Source: Cruorifilaria tuberocauda
Lineage: Eukaryota > Nematoda > Chromadorea > Rhabditida > Onchocercidae
DNA length: 64,000 nucleotides
Direction of reading: 5' to 3'
Assembly (NCBI GenBank): GCA_013365365.1
Contig: JABVXU010000115.1
Span: 62,001-126,000 of the forward strand
Shown: positions 26,201 to 40,100 of the stretch, piece by piece
Layout of the letters: the number at the start of each line of letters is the position of its first letter
Position numbering within the stretch: the first letter of the stretch is position 1
Made by a program: the position numbers and the translations under genes
The notes under the pieces: model-generated
What the model was told of the DNA's origin: nothing
What the model saw: the letters and a program-made list of their open reading frames with translations, nothing else
Database searches by the model: none

Positions 26201-29200
26201 TGATACACTGTACATGTTTAATAAGAATTATATCTACTAGTAAACTCAGAGCGTAAATTGTTAGAATTCATCGCAGAAAAATCGTCAGAAATCAGTACAC
26301 TTTAAACTCATATGGTTACCATCGACATGATCACAACTTCCTATTAAAGGGATTGTAGTATTGGCTACTAAATCATTCACTTAATTTATTGGTTAAATTT
26401 GAAACAGTAATCATAAGGTTTATGGGTAATCTGAATGGTAACTAGACGTTTTTTATATCATTTTCTATTTTTATTCAGATTTATTACAATGTAGGATGTT
26501 GTTCAATCTTTATTATCAAACTATATCATTTTTTACTTTGTAGTAATAAGAGTATGTATCACTTCAAGAATAATGATGTAATGTTGCAGTTTTACACATC
26601 GAATTGTGGAAAAGGGTTCTGCAATGGAAGTTCTGGTGAGTCGAAAGAAAATTCGCCAACAGCTAACCGCCCTTACACGTAGTATGCCTGATATGAAGAG
26701 TACGACAGAACTTATATTCAACAAGACTCCATACGTCCAGTTTTACAACAAATTGAGCAGCATTGTTGGTGATATCAACAGTAAGTCTTGCATATCGAAA
26801 AATTGAAAAAAAAATTCACCATCCAAGTTTATGAAAATACTAAACACTTTTAGTAGAAAAAACTATTGCTGGTCATATTAAACACAGTTGGATTTCTTGA
26901 AAGAAATGTAAATATCATTAACCAGATCATTTTGTTCTTTCATGGTAAACTTGTATTAATTTAAAGCGCTGTTAGTAATGAGTGGAAACCACATTTCTGT
27001 ATTATTTTTCTAGGAAATAAACTATCACTTTCACTTAATGTGAATCTTTATTATTCAATTTTATCTGAAGCATATTAACATAGCTTATTCGGAAAAGTGC
27101 AAAAATGGCAAAACCATCTTTACTTTGCATCTTATTTTTACAAGATTTTTGTAAATATCGTAATTCTGGAAAATAGTTGATAGTTCATAATTCGACTTCT
27201 TTCAATCCATTACATCCGTTTTTTTCATATGAAAGGAAGTTTGTGAAGTATTGTTAATCTGTTAAATACTAGATGTATTGTGAGAAGAGGGATAGTAATG
27301 ATTATAAAAATAGTTATTGCGTTAAATTTTAGCGCGTTTGGTGTCGGATGTGGGAAAGGCAGATGTAATGATTTCGTCTCTGCTATCAGACTCAAATTCC
27401 GTGAAGCAACTTAATGCCATCCGGGCTTATCCGTCGGATAACTCACCAACACAAACCTCAGCATCTGGAAGTCTGTGTACAACACCTGCACCTGTTGCAC
27501 AAAGTTTGTTATTGATTTTACACTTCTTTATTGATTCTTCTGGTTTTTGTCATATATATCATACATAGTATTTGTATTCGTATCGAATGTCATATTTAGT
27601 TTTAAAATAGGGTAATTGATTGAAGCAGATCCAAATATCAGTTACTTTAATTTGTAGGCAGCAATTTCTTTTTTGTTTTAGCTCGTGTTCCGGGAGCAAT
27701 TGGTATGGAGCGTCGTAATAAGCCAATCACCACCTCAACAAGCAGTTCAGTTGTAGATTTTACCGATGGTTGGCCACCATCCAGTATACCACCGGAGCCA
27801 AGTAGTCCTTCTCCAACTGTTGATTTTCAGGTTATATTAAATATATTTGTCTTTTTCTCTTTGCTAGAAAAGGAGAGTTTTCTCTGGGACATTAAAACGA
27901 TTCAAACATAGGAGTTGGAGTCAGATTAGGAACTCTCAAATTTTAGAACTTGGACGAAGTGTGATAGTTGCAAAAATTGGAATCAAATTGATAAAAGTCG
28001 GGATTCACGATCTTCTCGATATTGAATGACTACTCATTTGTAGTGTTATTTTGAAAAAGTAACAATAGTGTTCCTTCTTCACCATATCATTATTAAATGC
28101 TGTTTCAGAGCAAGAAAAGTTTATTAGAGAATAGTGGCAGCTCGTCCTTTTATAGTTGGCCACCCAGTTCGAATCCCCAATCAGAAACACGTGTCAGTGC
28201 TCCATCCGCGCTACCACTTCCACACGGCCCAGTTGCCAGTTTGGCTGCTGGAAAGCAGTTGCCTATAACAGCAAATAATTTTTTGATGCCACGAGGAATG
28301 AACTCATGGGTGGTAATTTGTTATGTTTTATTGTTGAATTTAACTTTTTCATGTTTTTCTCGTTTCTGAATAGTATTCTAATTACCGTAATTGTGATTGA
28401 CGACGTATATTCTTCTGCGGCGCAGTTATAATTCATTTTCTTATCATAACTTTTACTCATTTCTTCTAACCTTATATTACTCACTTAACTTTCTAGGTAT
28501 TATTTCCAATATTTCGGATGGTATGACCCAACACTTTGTTTTATAATATGTATTTTTATAAATCAATTTATAGGCACAAACGTCTGCTTTAACCGGTGCA
28601 GCAACACAGCTGGCAAATACTGCATTTCCAATAACAGCAGCTGCAGCACGACAACGTTTGGAACCATTGCTTGATCCTGCTACGATTCGTTTAATTTCTC
28701 AGCTAGACACAGCCTCCCTTGCGTCATTGCAATCTGCATTTGGTCAAACCATCCCAGCACTTGGTCGTCAATCGCAACTTGCATCGTCATTGGAAGCAAT
28801 TCGTCCCGTTGGTGTAGCTGGCATTTTGGGTGAACATCATTATATGCCGATAGTGAGGCTTTCTGCTGTTCATTTGTCGATAAATCATTTATTGTTCATA
28901 AATTGAATTTCTAGTGAATTGGAGATAGTTTTCTTTTTTTTTGCTGTGGTTATTCTCAAAATTTATTAAATGAATAGTGTACTTAATATCATTAGTTTCA
29001 GAGACTTCCCTTCTTTGTTTCATTTTTTTTGAAAATTTCAAGTAATGTTTAATTTCTTAGGGAATACCTCCAGCAATGCGATCGTCTGCGAAGAATAATG
29101 CGAATGCATCTGATTTATCACTTCGATGCTCAGTTGGGGGAGTAGGATCGAACCCCGGACAGTTTGGTTCGCCACATGGTTTTTGTCTTGGTCATAACGA

Positions 29201-31482
29201 AGAAATTCTCGTTACTGATACAAATAATCATCGTATACAGGTATGTTGTTGATGTTTAATTTTCTATTGAGATGAAATAAATGTGATATTTTAATTGGGT
29301 TTAATAGGTTTCAGTATCTCGAAAGAGTTTTGTACATACTTTGTGGAGCTACGATTTTTAAGCATTTAAATACATGCTATACGCAATTCCACAGATCTTT
29401 TCTCCACAGATCTTCACGAAGAAAGGTGAATTCATGATGCATTTTGGAATCGGTGGTTCAGAAGATGGTCATTTATTTTATCCAAAGAAGGTGGTAGCAT
29501 TCAGATCGCGGATGGGTGAAGGAGGCTACATTATCGTTGACAAAGGTGAAAATAAAGCCAGGCTGCAATTGTTTTCAAAGCGAGGCGATTTTATTCGACG
29601 TCTTCGTGCGTTATTACTATTTTTTTTTCTAAATCTAAATATGCCTTTTAAAATTTCATATCAGTGCTACATCCAAATTAATGTGTAACTGAATGCTCGA
29701 AGGGATATTCGAATGGGATATAAGAAAGTTTTTAATATATCTAATTTTTTATAAAATCTCTGATTTTGATGTTTTTCTAAAACTAAGCAATTGCTTTCTG
29801 TTCTATGTAAGAATAAGATAATTCTTAGTTGGAGAAATAGAATGTAACTAAATTATAAGTTTAATGTATTCTGTTGTTTTTCTGTAGTAAAACCTAGTCT
29901 ATTATTTTAGAAACTCCTTATCTCGAGTATGTTTCGGCATTAACGGTAAATGAAGCATCACATCTAGTAGTCTTCAGCAGCTCGGTAATGATGTTCATCC
30001 TGGATATTGATCTTTTGGAACCTTTGGTGCTTAAGTGGAATGACTGTACTAAAGCAATTGGCGAACCATCCGATGTAGCTGTTTTTCGAGAGAGATATTA
30101 TGTTACCGATTATAAGAATCATTGCGTGGTTGCACTCAATAGTGATGGTAAATTATCATAATTTTGGTACCCCTGTTCAGTGAATAGTGAAGGATTAGGC
30201 TAATAAAAATGTTTAGAATTTACCTTAATTTCCATCTGTGGTTTGATATAGTATGAGATTAAGTTTTAAAGTTTGATCTTACATTTTTGCAGTATTTTTT
30301 GGCGCGTTAGAAATATACTGCTCACAAATCATATAAAGTACAACGTAGAAAAGTAACCATCTTTGAAAGCATTGGTACAAATTAGGGATTGAAACTTTTG
30401 GATGTTTTAGGTGAGGTGCTCTGTCGTTTCGGATCCTTTGAAAGTACTCCATATCCAATCGGTGTTGATGTATCAACAAATGGTGATGTATTAGTGGCAG
30501 ATTCCCATGGCAATCATTTTCATATTTATTGTTGCGCAACTGATGGGCAGCGATTGCAGGAATTCGAATGTTCGCAGCTGAAGGCAAGTTATTTCAGCCT
30601 TGTTATGATGCTGTTTATTAATCAACTTTAGATTTTTTCTGTTTTTGTTTTTTTTTTAAATAATATAATTTGGATCAAGTAGCTTATTATGCATTTAGCC
30701 TCCCTTATATACAGACGAAGTCACTGAGTAGTATGCATCTTTTGCAAATGAATGTTGATTAATTGATGGTTTAATATATAAACAATCATTTTTAATATAA
30801 AAAAAGAGTTGGTGCTATCTTAGAAGAGAATTAGAGTTCTGTGGATCGTAGATAAATGAAACATCATGCATGATCAGAATAGAAATAGTCGTGTTAAGTA
30901 CATTTAATTCCCAATAATAACAGGTGATAATGCTGCTGTTTTGCAATTGTTTTCAAAACATTTCATTTTGAACAGTGAATATGAATTTTATAAAACTTGG
31001 AATTTCTCTAGAATTACCAAACTATATTCGCATCGTCTTCTTTTTTCATATTTTGCTTTAGTACATTTTGTAGTAATACTTTGCGGAATATGATTATATA
31101 ATAAGCAGATTATGCCTTCATATTCTGATCAAAAATGATGACATTACCATCTAAATTTATCACTCCATTTCTAGAATTAAAATTCATGCTATCTAGTCTT
31201 ATAAGATTTTATGAGTTGTTGGATCAGGAGCAATCCCCTGAGTGATTCAGGACAGCTTCCTGTGCTCAACTTTAAATTCCGTTACCGATGATAAATGATA
31301 TCACTGCGGTGGTAATTTCATTTCACATGATTAATTTTCGATAAGTTTATGATTGTTTTCAGGTTTCGCGTTGTGTGGGACTTCGTTTAACATCAGAAGG
31401 TTTTCTGATCTCAGTGTCGAAGCACAATCATACATTGCTTATCTTCAGTACAGTTTTCGTTAGTCCCCCGGCCTCCCTTTAA
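23293..31482 (+). CDS. TRIM-NHL protein (RING, two B-boxes, coiled coil, NHL repeats), Brat/NCL-1/NHL-2-like
   Basis: Sixteen in-phase exons: 23293-23439, 23864-24037, 24412-24594, 24815-25036, 25190-25432, 25692-25933, 26590-26780, 27333-27503, 27682-27830, 28109-28312, 28574-28852, 29061-29240, 29410-29605, 29911-30147, 30411-30583 and 31363-31482, about 1036 residues. Order: Ala/Thr-rich N-terminus; RING ([14 protein letters not shown], then CPIC after a long acidic insert); B-box 1 (CRAC...CKQC...CKNC...H); B-box 2 (CVLHP...CATC...CGQC...H); coiled coil in exons 6-7; Ser/Pro/Ala-rich linker; NHL repeats from LRCSVGG ([24 protein letters not shown]). The NHL part follows the Brat/NCL-1 layout, ending in VSPP. 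Likely an RNA-binding post-transcriptional regulator and ubiquitin ligase. No filamin domain is seen, arguing against LIN-41; NHL-2 fits best but is unproven. The exon 2 acceptor and the start are less sure. The last intron has a GC donor. Confidence 0.88.
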
Positions 31483-34400
31483 GAAATGGTCTTCAATTTT
31501 TTTCTGGCAATCGTGGCAACAATAGCTCTCCCAAACAATTTTTTTTTTCGGATCGAAAGCTATGCCAACTTGTTACATTGGCTTCTGTATATCGATCATC
31601 AATTTAAACCTGTGGTACATATAACGGTGCTCGTTCAAAGTTTGCCTTATCACTCACTTGTTCTTTTCATTCATAATGCTTATTGAATAATGTATTTATG
31701 TTGTGGAGCTGGCGAAAATTTCACCTCATGTAGTTGCAAGAAATGAGTTCAGTTAACGACTTGCATATCAGAGTTAAGAGTGAAATTCTCATTTATTGTT
31801 TGTGTACTTTGACTGATTTAGGAAGCCCACAAAAGTAATTAAAACTACATTGTTTTGAATAGTTCATCTTATAAAATTTAGATATGTGTGTAAAATTTTC
31901 GCTGTATTGCTCCAAGTAATAAATTTGGTAAACATGCGCACGTACGTATGTGATGTTTGCTTTTCCAGCAATTTTTGAAGCGATTCTTTGTTGTGATACA
32001 TGTCAGAAATGTACGATACGATGCATGAAACGCTGTACATTAAATTTTAGTTTGTTTATTTTTATATTTTTGAAATCCTTCGTCTTTCCACTTTCCTCGC
32101 ACTGTTGTTTTTTTCAAATTTTTTTCCACTAATTAATTAATTCATCAGTTAATTGCTCTAATTTTTCGTGGGTTGGAAGCAATTTATTTAGTATATATTG
32201 CACTTTCCTTCAATTTCTTGGGGAAATTTGCGCTTTTTTGCTTTCCTTCGTTCCTTCATGAAATGTTTTCAAAGAAATATTTTGCTCTCTTCAATTTCTT
32301 CTTTCTTGCCTTTTATTTAGTTTTTTTTCCAAATTCTTTTCTTCAAGAAAGAAATTTTCTCCAATTTTGAAATCATTATTGTTGTTTTGCCTTATTGAGT
32401 GCTCATTTTGTTTTGCATATTATTGAACTATTATTTTATCCTTATTATATCTGTTTGTTTTTCTTTTCTTGAAGGTAGTTTCATTATTTCTCTTCTCATC
32501 TAATTCGAAATTAAGTTTAAGAACTAATTTAAGGAGCTTTTATAGTTTGCCCAATAATATATTAGAGATTATCTTGCCTTGAGGGCATGAATTCATGTTC
32601 CCATGAAAGTTTGTGGAAAAACGTGTTTCAGAAGTTGTTTCATTTCTCATTCATCCCCCTCGGGTGAAATATTAATAATTGTGAAATTAAATGAATGGTG
32701 GAAACTATCCGAGTAAAATTTTTAAGCGAGGATGAAAATTTTCTCTTAATTAACACTTCTGGCTGAGTTTTTACTACAATCCTGCTGCACAGGAAGAGAA
32801 TCAATCCATATGCCATTTCTTTCATTTGTTTTCTTTTTACATTTTCTGTCGTTCAATTGTTTAGATTAAAAAAAAAAAATTAAAAAAATAGGGATGTTTT
32901 GAAACTATTTGTTTTTGAAAATTTGTTTCAGACTGTATTGATCTCATATTTCAGCGTGTTGTCTTCAAATTTTATTTACTTGTTCATTTATATCTTTCTT
33001 TATTATTGTGTATTTATTCTCTCTCATTTCTGTGAAATTTGTTCGGGTGTTCATGCTTTTTATATTGGTGCGTAACAAGTCGTTGCGCGATTCATAAACA
33101 CCTATAAGCTAACATAAGAATGATATGAATTATATATGCATGATTTTTCCGCGCTGTAGATTTTTTCCTTCCATCCTTTTCCTTCCCTAATTGTTCGTTT
33201 GTTATCATCCATGTCACTCATACGATTTTTGCGTCATCAATTGTTTTTCTTTTTGTGTATTATGAACGCACTAGCAGAAATTATCTGGACCAGCTTGATG
33301 TGAGGAGTATTTGGGTCTTATTACAGTGAGGATAGGAAGTCAAAGTGCAAAAGTATAGCAACAAACAAGATTCTCATCATTAAAGTATGAAGCGTTAGTT
33401 TTTTCGGTATGTTAGGTGATGGTTGAGAAATTTCAAATTCGAACTTCAGTATAATAATAGATTTCCTTTGTTCTTGAGCAAGAACTATTGCAACTTTTGT
33501 TACACACTGCCATATGTCCATTACTACTCAATTTTTTGTTTGGTTTTAAGCTTCCGGAAGCCTCACAGTGCTTTTACAATCATATATTGTATTTTACATC
33601 AGGACTATCTTTTCCTTCAATTTGTTTATTAAGTTGGGAAACGGTATCGTTAACCTAAAATAGTTTGATATATTTTCATTTTGTGTAGTAATAATTAGGC
33701 TTAGTAAACTTATAGTTTTTCATTGAAGTTGGTAGGATCTCTAAATTCCTGCAAAATAAGCAAACGTTCAAATTATTTTGGGAGTACTTTTTCCTTGATG
33801 ATTTTCTGATGTTTGGGGGCACTACAATATTAAGGCAATTGGTTTGTAATGTCTAATTTCCATCATTATCATGGAAGATCAATTCTCCATTATTCTGTAG
33901 CGAGAAATTTCCACCATTTCATTTACAGTTGAGATATATTATCCTTCTCTTTTTGTATATTATTTTGGTTGTTTGTCAATTTTTTAGCTTTATTGAGCCA
34001 AATACCCCAAGTATATTCCATCATTCGTTGAATGTAGAATTATTATCAGTAGTAGTTGTGGCCCTCGTTTTTTTTTCCCTAGCTTGCTCATTGTCCGGTT
34101 TTCATATTTATCATTGTCTTATACTTAATTTGTACACATCTATTTACAATTGACATTTCCTTAATTAGGGTGCATTTTCAGTCATCACGCTTTTGATTTG
34201 AATACGCACAAAACAGGACTATTCATAATTTTTTAAAGTAAAATTTTGTTGCAATAATGAGGTTAAATGAATTTATCAAAAGGCTTTATGGCAACTTGTT
34301 CGACTAATGATACGTACGTCTTTTCATGAAAATGTATCTTTACTTTTCTAATAATTCGCAATAACTATTTTTGCGCTGGTATTTTAAATCTAAGATTTGA

Positions 34401-35123
34401 CTCTTCCGCATCGTTTGATGAATAGTATTGATTATACTTCTCATTGTCTCTCAAGAAAAGCAATGCACACTTTTAATTTACATAAGTAAATTGATATTTT
34501 ATGTTGTCAGAATTTGAATTGGAATTTAATTTTGAACTTCAATGCACTTATCGTACTGTCTATCCTCATTTTTAGCACATTTGTTCACTTTTATTTCTCA
34601 AAATTTTGTATTCTGTTTTGATTTTTGCACATTTTTCGGTCATTTTCGAATTCTTAGATTTTTTTAAATGTTTTTTGTTTCAAATTTTTAATTTCAAATT
34701 GAAACATTAAACCATATATATCATGAACATATTATCATGGTATTTCTACTGCTTTGTGTTGGCCACAGCTAATAGATTGTCTTAAATTTCTTTTATTTCC
34801 AATTTATTTATTTTTTCTCTCACAAATCCTTCTAAGACCAAAAAATTATCTTTTTAATATTTCATGATGATTCATTTATTTCTTAATTGTCTTAATTTTT
34901 TACATTAATTGCTTTGTTTCGTTTCTATTTTTTATCAAGAATGTGCATATATGCCTCCATATCTCCATTTCCTTTTACCATTTTCAAAGTAAAGCACATA
35001 ATATTTTTTAAAATCTTTATAATCCATAATTAATACCCAGGTTATTCAATTCCTGTATAATGTCTCATGTCTTCAGCTAGAAAAGAGTCGCCTATATTGT
35101 TTTTCATCTTTTAGGACATCTCT

Positions 35124-35261
35124 ATGTCTGATGTACGTTTTTTGCGACAATTTCTTTGTATGCCTGGCAGTTGCTATCCGAAATCACCTTTACCGATCAT
35201 GTTTGGCTTATGTTTCTTTGAAAATGAAACTTGCACTTCGTTAATTAAGCATTTCGTTTAA
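35124..35261 (+). CDS. Possible 45-codon open frame, function unknown
   Basis: An ATG-to-TAA frame preceded by a TCTTTTAG acceptor ending at 35114. The peptide has four Cys and less Phe/Leu bias than surrounding frames (for example MPGSCYPKSPLP). It has no family resemblance I recognise and could be chance. Listed only because it combines an acceptor, a start and an ordinary codon mix in an otherwise empty region. Confidence 0.12.
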   Translation: MSDVRFLRQFLCMPGSCYPKSPLPIMFGLCFFENETCTSLIKHFV

Positions 35262-35779
35262 CTGAATCGACTTTGCCATTTGATGGGCTTTACAACCTTA
35301 CCTACTGTGAGCTAAAAGCAGTTTGCCATATTCGTCAAAATAATTTTTTATTCCTTTGCATAAAAGTTTCTTGCAAAATTTTATTCCTGTATTGTATCTA
35401 TTGTTGGCATTTTATCCTTTTTCTCTTCCTCGTGTAATGTTTTGCTATCCGGTTTCGAATAAATTTATATAAAATTTTTTTGGATATTTTTCCCTAACTA
35501 CTCGGTTGATTATCTACTGATTGTTTTCATAATTTCTTCGATTTGTATTATTTTGTTATCTTTACAAGATAAAATGTATTTCATAAAATTGAAAAAAAAA
35601 GGACGGTGATTACGCTTTTGTATTTATTTTTGTAGATTAATTTAACAGTTCTCTTGCCATGTTGTGTTTTCTTTTTCCTTTCTTTGCATTATTATAGCTT
35701 ATGTCATTTACATTATCCTTTATTACTGTTATCATTCATTTTTTGCTATCTTATTTCTTTGATATGATAATTATTGGTT

Positions 35780-35806
35780 TTATATATATATATATATATA
35801 TATATT
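35780..35806. repeat. (TA)n microsatellite
   Basis: About 13 uninterrupted TA units inside the T-rich intergenic region. Confidence 0.9.
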
Positions 35807-37126
35807 ATTTATTGTGCTTTGTATACAACTGCTTTATTTAACTCGGTTATTAATTATCGGTTTGTATATTTTACATCTTCTATACAACAATTAATATAAC
35901 TTTTATTTTCATTGCAGTTATGGTTCTCTTATCTTTTTCCAATTATCGTTGTCAGTCATTACTATTACCATTTTGTCTAAATCATTCCTTTATAACGGCG
36001 ATTGATTCTTAGAGGAATGTAGTGTAATTTTTTATTGTTACACCATTTTATAATAGATTTTTTTACTTGCCAAAAGAAATGAATGAAATCTTAACTGATT
36101 ATTTCTTTCTTTACTTTTTTTCATTTGTAATTCTATTCAAAATCACTTTAGCATAGAAAACTTTTTGTTTTTTAACAACTAATGGCTTATTAACTATTAT
36201 TTTGATTTAATCTGCATAGTTAACAATTATGAAAATTCGGAGAAGCTGTTTGGAAAGATGAAAAAGAAAAAAATTGATTCGGATGCAATTTTTATATTTT
36301 CCTAATATTCCATTAGCAATTGAAAGTGACAATCCTGTTAGCACATCCCAAGATTACAACTAGTTTCTTATTTCTCTCCTTTTTTCTTTGTCTTTTAATT
36401 TTCAAGCACCGAAATTGAGTACAATTATTTATAAGTGGTTAAATAAATCGATCATTGATAAATGGTTTTTTAATATCATTGATAAAATGGTTTTTCTTTC
36501 CTCAATGTTTATATTCGTTTAATTTATAGTGGAGCTTGAAGCTGTTGTTTTTGCTATGATATTTCTTGTGTTTGTCCTTTTTCCCTTTTCCGCCGAAAAA
36601 CTTTCCATTTCTCCTTTCAAATAATGATATCCATATATATTACGGTAGTATTTGCTTCTCGAATCACTTTTTCTGCTAATAAATATTTTTTATTGTTTCC
36701 AAGTGTGTATACTTGAATTTGGTTTCCACACATATAAGCCGTAGGTAATTTTCGTCCGTCTACACTAAGTATTTACTACTATCAGCTTGCCGTTCACGTT
36801 TTTTTGGTAGTGAAAAATTAAGAATTACTGGTGTTGATTTTCCTTTTGAAATTGAGTAGAACTTTAAATCTGAGTTATAAGCTGATATATTACACTGTAT
36901 TTTCTGGCCAATGATGAACTGAACCGTGCTGAGGTAATGATATCTTCCGGGACTATTAGATATAGGATAAAATCTGATCGTGTAAATTTATTCGTAGATA
37001 AGTTGATTGCGTGAAATTATAAAAAGTCATGAATTCAGTCATGAAGTGCTAAATTAATTAGTAATCTACAGCATGCATATCATTTCTATGGTTACTTAAT
37101 TATCAGGATAAGCTGATCGAATTATA

Positions 37127-40100
37127 ATGGTCGTTGAATCAGTATTCAGCCGTTTGCTTGCCGAGCTCGATGATAAATATTCCGGTTTAGACCAGTGCAT
37201 CAGGTACTATAGTCAAAATTCACAATTGTATTAATAAATTAAAAGTGATTCTTTTCAGAAAGGTATTTGGAAATATAAGCGAAGATTTAGGTGCCAATCG
37301 TCTCTACCGTTTTCAATTTTTTCCAAACTTTGTAGAGATTTAATAAGCCAGACCTTTCATTCAACTTCTTTGCTTTAGTCCGATTGAAGTTCTTATTCAA
37401 AAAGAAGTATTGTGTTCAGGAAAACCTTCCTCTCAAAATTATGGAGATTTCGTAAATTATTTAAATATGGTTTTTAAATGTTATTAATTTTTTTTAGTAA
37501 ATTGCATGAGATTATAAAACGATTCGTGCAAAGCAGAAAAGGTGGTTCAGCAGTCATTATCGGGCCCAAATCATCTGGCAAACGTTCAATTATATCAAAG
37601 GTTCATTATTATTGGTCCTCATTTTCTATTTCTTAGGTTAAAGTAATTGGAAGGAAATAATTGTATCTTCTCACACACTCTCTCTTTTTCCATTTGCATC
37701 GTTACCTTTTTTAAGAAAAAATCTAATTTCAGGAGGTGGGTTTTAAGAAAGGAAATTTGGGATAAGTCTTTGGGATATTTTCTCTATTACAAATATTCAA
37801 AAGTAGAGAAGAATCAATTCTCCAAGAACATCATTTTTTTTCTTCTAGCTCGTTTGCTTTTTATCAGGTTGTAATGGATTATGCGGATGATTTGGAAGTA
37901 ATTTTTATCGACGGATTAATTTTAACGAGTGATACAGATGGAATGAAAGTACTGCAGGAATCTGAATTCAATGCGGTATTCATTTTTACTTTTTTATTGA
38001 ACTTTTACTAAGATGATGGTTGTGATTAATACATATTTTCATATATTGTAATAGTTATGGAGCAATGCTTCTGTTATTAATGCTTTTATGAGCTTATCAT
38101 GGTTTTGGCTGGGAAAGGTACATGCTGTTGGAGCATTTTACTCATTTTTTTTATAGGAACAACTGCAACTTGTTATCTTATTTAACTTTGATCAGTTTGT
38201 AACACGAGGGCGGCAAACTCTTCTTTACACTCTTCTGAATGCATCACGTGCTGGATCTCTCTTTGTGTTCTGTGTTAGTTCTCGTCAGGTAGGTTTTATC
38301 GAACATATCTGATTGATTTGTCATTTTTTCGTATAAGCGTATGGAAAAATAAAACATCTTAAACAAACAATTCTCTGCATTGATTTGAGCAGATAACTAT
38401 TTTTATCAGTTTTTTTTTTTGAATTTAGAATCAGTGTGGAAAGTTTTGAATTTAGATGAATTAGATTTTAGGACTGTACCGACCTGCTTGAGAAACGTGT
38501 ACGTTCACGTCTTTCCAATGGATTTATATCGTTTGCTCAGTCGTCTATATCATTCGATGATTTTTTAAAGGCATTTGCAACATTTTTGCATACTAGTATG
38601 GAGAAATATCAGCAGAATAATAGTCTTATCCAGGTGAGTATTATTATATTTTATTATATTATTTTGCGGTGGACTGTTTATCTTAGAGATTAAAATTTTA
38701 ATCTTATGAAGTAACCTATAAAACTAATTTTTTAAAGTATGTGGATAGTGTCTATCGTCTGACAATTTTTAGCCAGCAAATTAAAAGTAATTGGAGAATG
38801 TAGTTAAAGGTAATTAAAAGGAAAATAGACTGTGATACTCTCCTCTTTGTTAATTGTTGAAATTATAAAAGAGAATTAAAAATGTTATTTTGAAGTGTTT
38901 TATGATTTTGGAGATTAATAATTTTGTATAAAATAATGACTACAGGGATTCATTGCCGATGAATGTGTAAAGCATAAATTACGTGAAATATACGATGAAA
39001 CACGAAGTTATTGCATTTTAAAGCAGGTCACGGCTACATTTCTGTGTTTTATGGATGCAGAACACATTGAAAATCTAGCAAGTCCTCACGCTTCGCGAAT
39101 ATTTACTGAAGCAAAAAATGCTGTTATTTCTAACGAAGATACGATGAAATCGATCATCTTAAGTAAGAGTTGTTAAGTTGTCTCCAAATTCAGAATATTC
39201 TGCTTTACAGATATGAGCATTTTTTTTCGGAAGTTAACTTGCTGGCCTAATATGGTTTCACCAATATATTAGCGTGTTTATATGCATTTAATATTTGGCC
39301 AGGATTATCTATGAACTGTAAATCTTCCGGATAAATTTTCGCCAAATTTATCATAGTGGGTTTACTCTTTCTTGCTTTTCTATAAAGCATTCATATTACT
39401 TTGCATCACAGAAATCGGAAATTTTCAATATTCTGAGAGATGATGCTCAGACTTTATCTTTATCATTTAAATAATATGAACTACGGTCACTACAGTTAAG
39501 TATTTTTTTTCTATATTATATCAACTTTCTAAACTATTTCAGGTCTGACATTACGCCAGCTCTGCCTTTTATTATGCTGTGTTCGTTTGGCGCGTTATCA
39601 GCGACGACAAGATTTCATATTTCGTGAAATAATTCTAGGTTCATAATACTTAAAGAAAAATTGTTCGGTGAAAGTAAAAGTTGCTTTACTTTTCGAACGA
39701 TCTATGTTTAACTTGGATTACTGATCTTGGTTTTCTAGTTTTCTTTTTTAATTAAAGTACAGCGTTAACGGTTTCTTTGGAACTCATATTTTAACTGTCT
39801 TTTTTCTAATCAGATAGATATCGCACACTTTTGACTATAGTATGCGAGAAAAGTCCGCTGAATGATTCCTAACAAATTAAGTCTACTAGATTCATTAGAT
39901 CATGAATAGAGGAGTTCATTCAAAAATAAGAATATCAGAATTTATAATTAAATATTGTTTTAGCTGCTGAGATAACAGTCAAGCAAAGTACTTGCTTTTC
40001 AAAAATAATTCTCTTTTATTTGAGTTTAATTCTAGATTACCGTAAATTGGTCAATAAATATCTGCCGACATTAAGTGTAAAAGACGACTTGATATTATTG

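Larger units (their letters stand above)
31483..37126. other. 5.6 kb T-rich region without a convincing gene
   Basis: A long stretch strikingly richer in T than A on the plus strand, especially about 31950-36600. It contains the TRIM-NHL 3' UTR (candidate AATAAA at 31918-31923), a TA microsatellite at 35780-35806 and many short open frames of Phe/Leu-rich composition that look random. One short frame at 35124 is noted separately. The final part is presumably the orc-4 promoter. Confidence 0.5.

Noticed and set aside
31950..34153. Several plus-strand frames of 60-75 codons rich in Phe and Leu
   Set aside because: Their composition follows from T-rich DNA; no splice logic or family resemblance.
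37261..37350. Possible extra orc-4 exon after TTTTCAG at 37259
   Set aside because: No donor in it restores the frame into 37498, whereas joining 37203 directly to 37498 gives a clean protein that aligns with ORC4.
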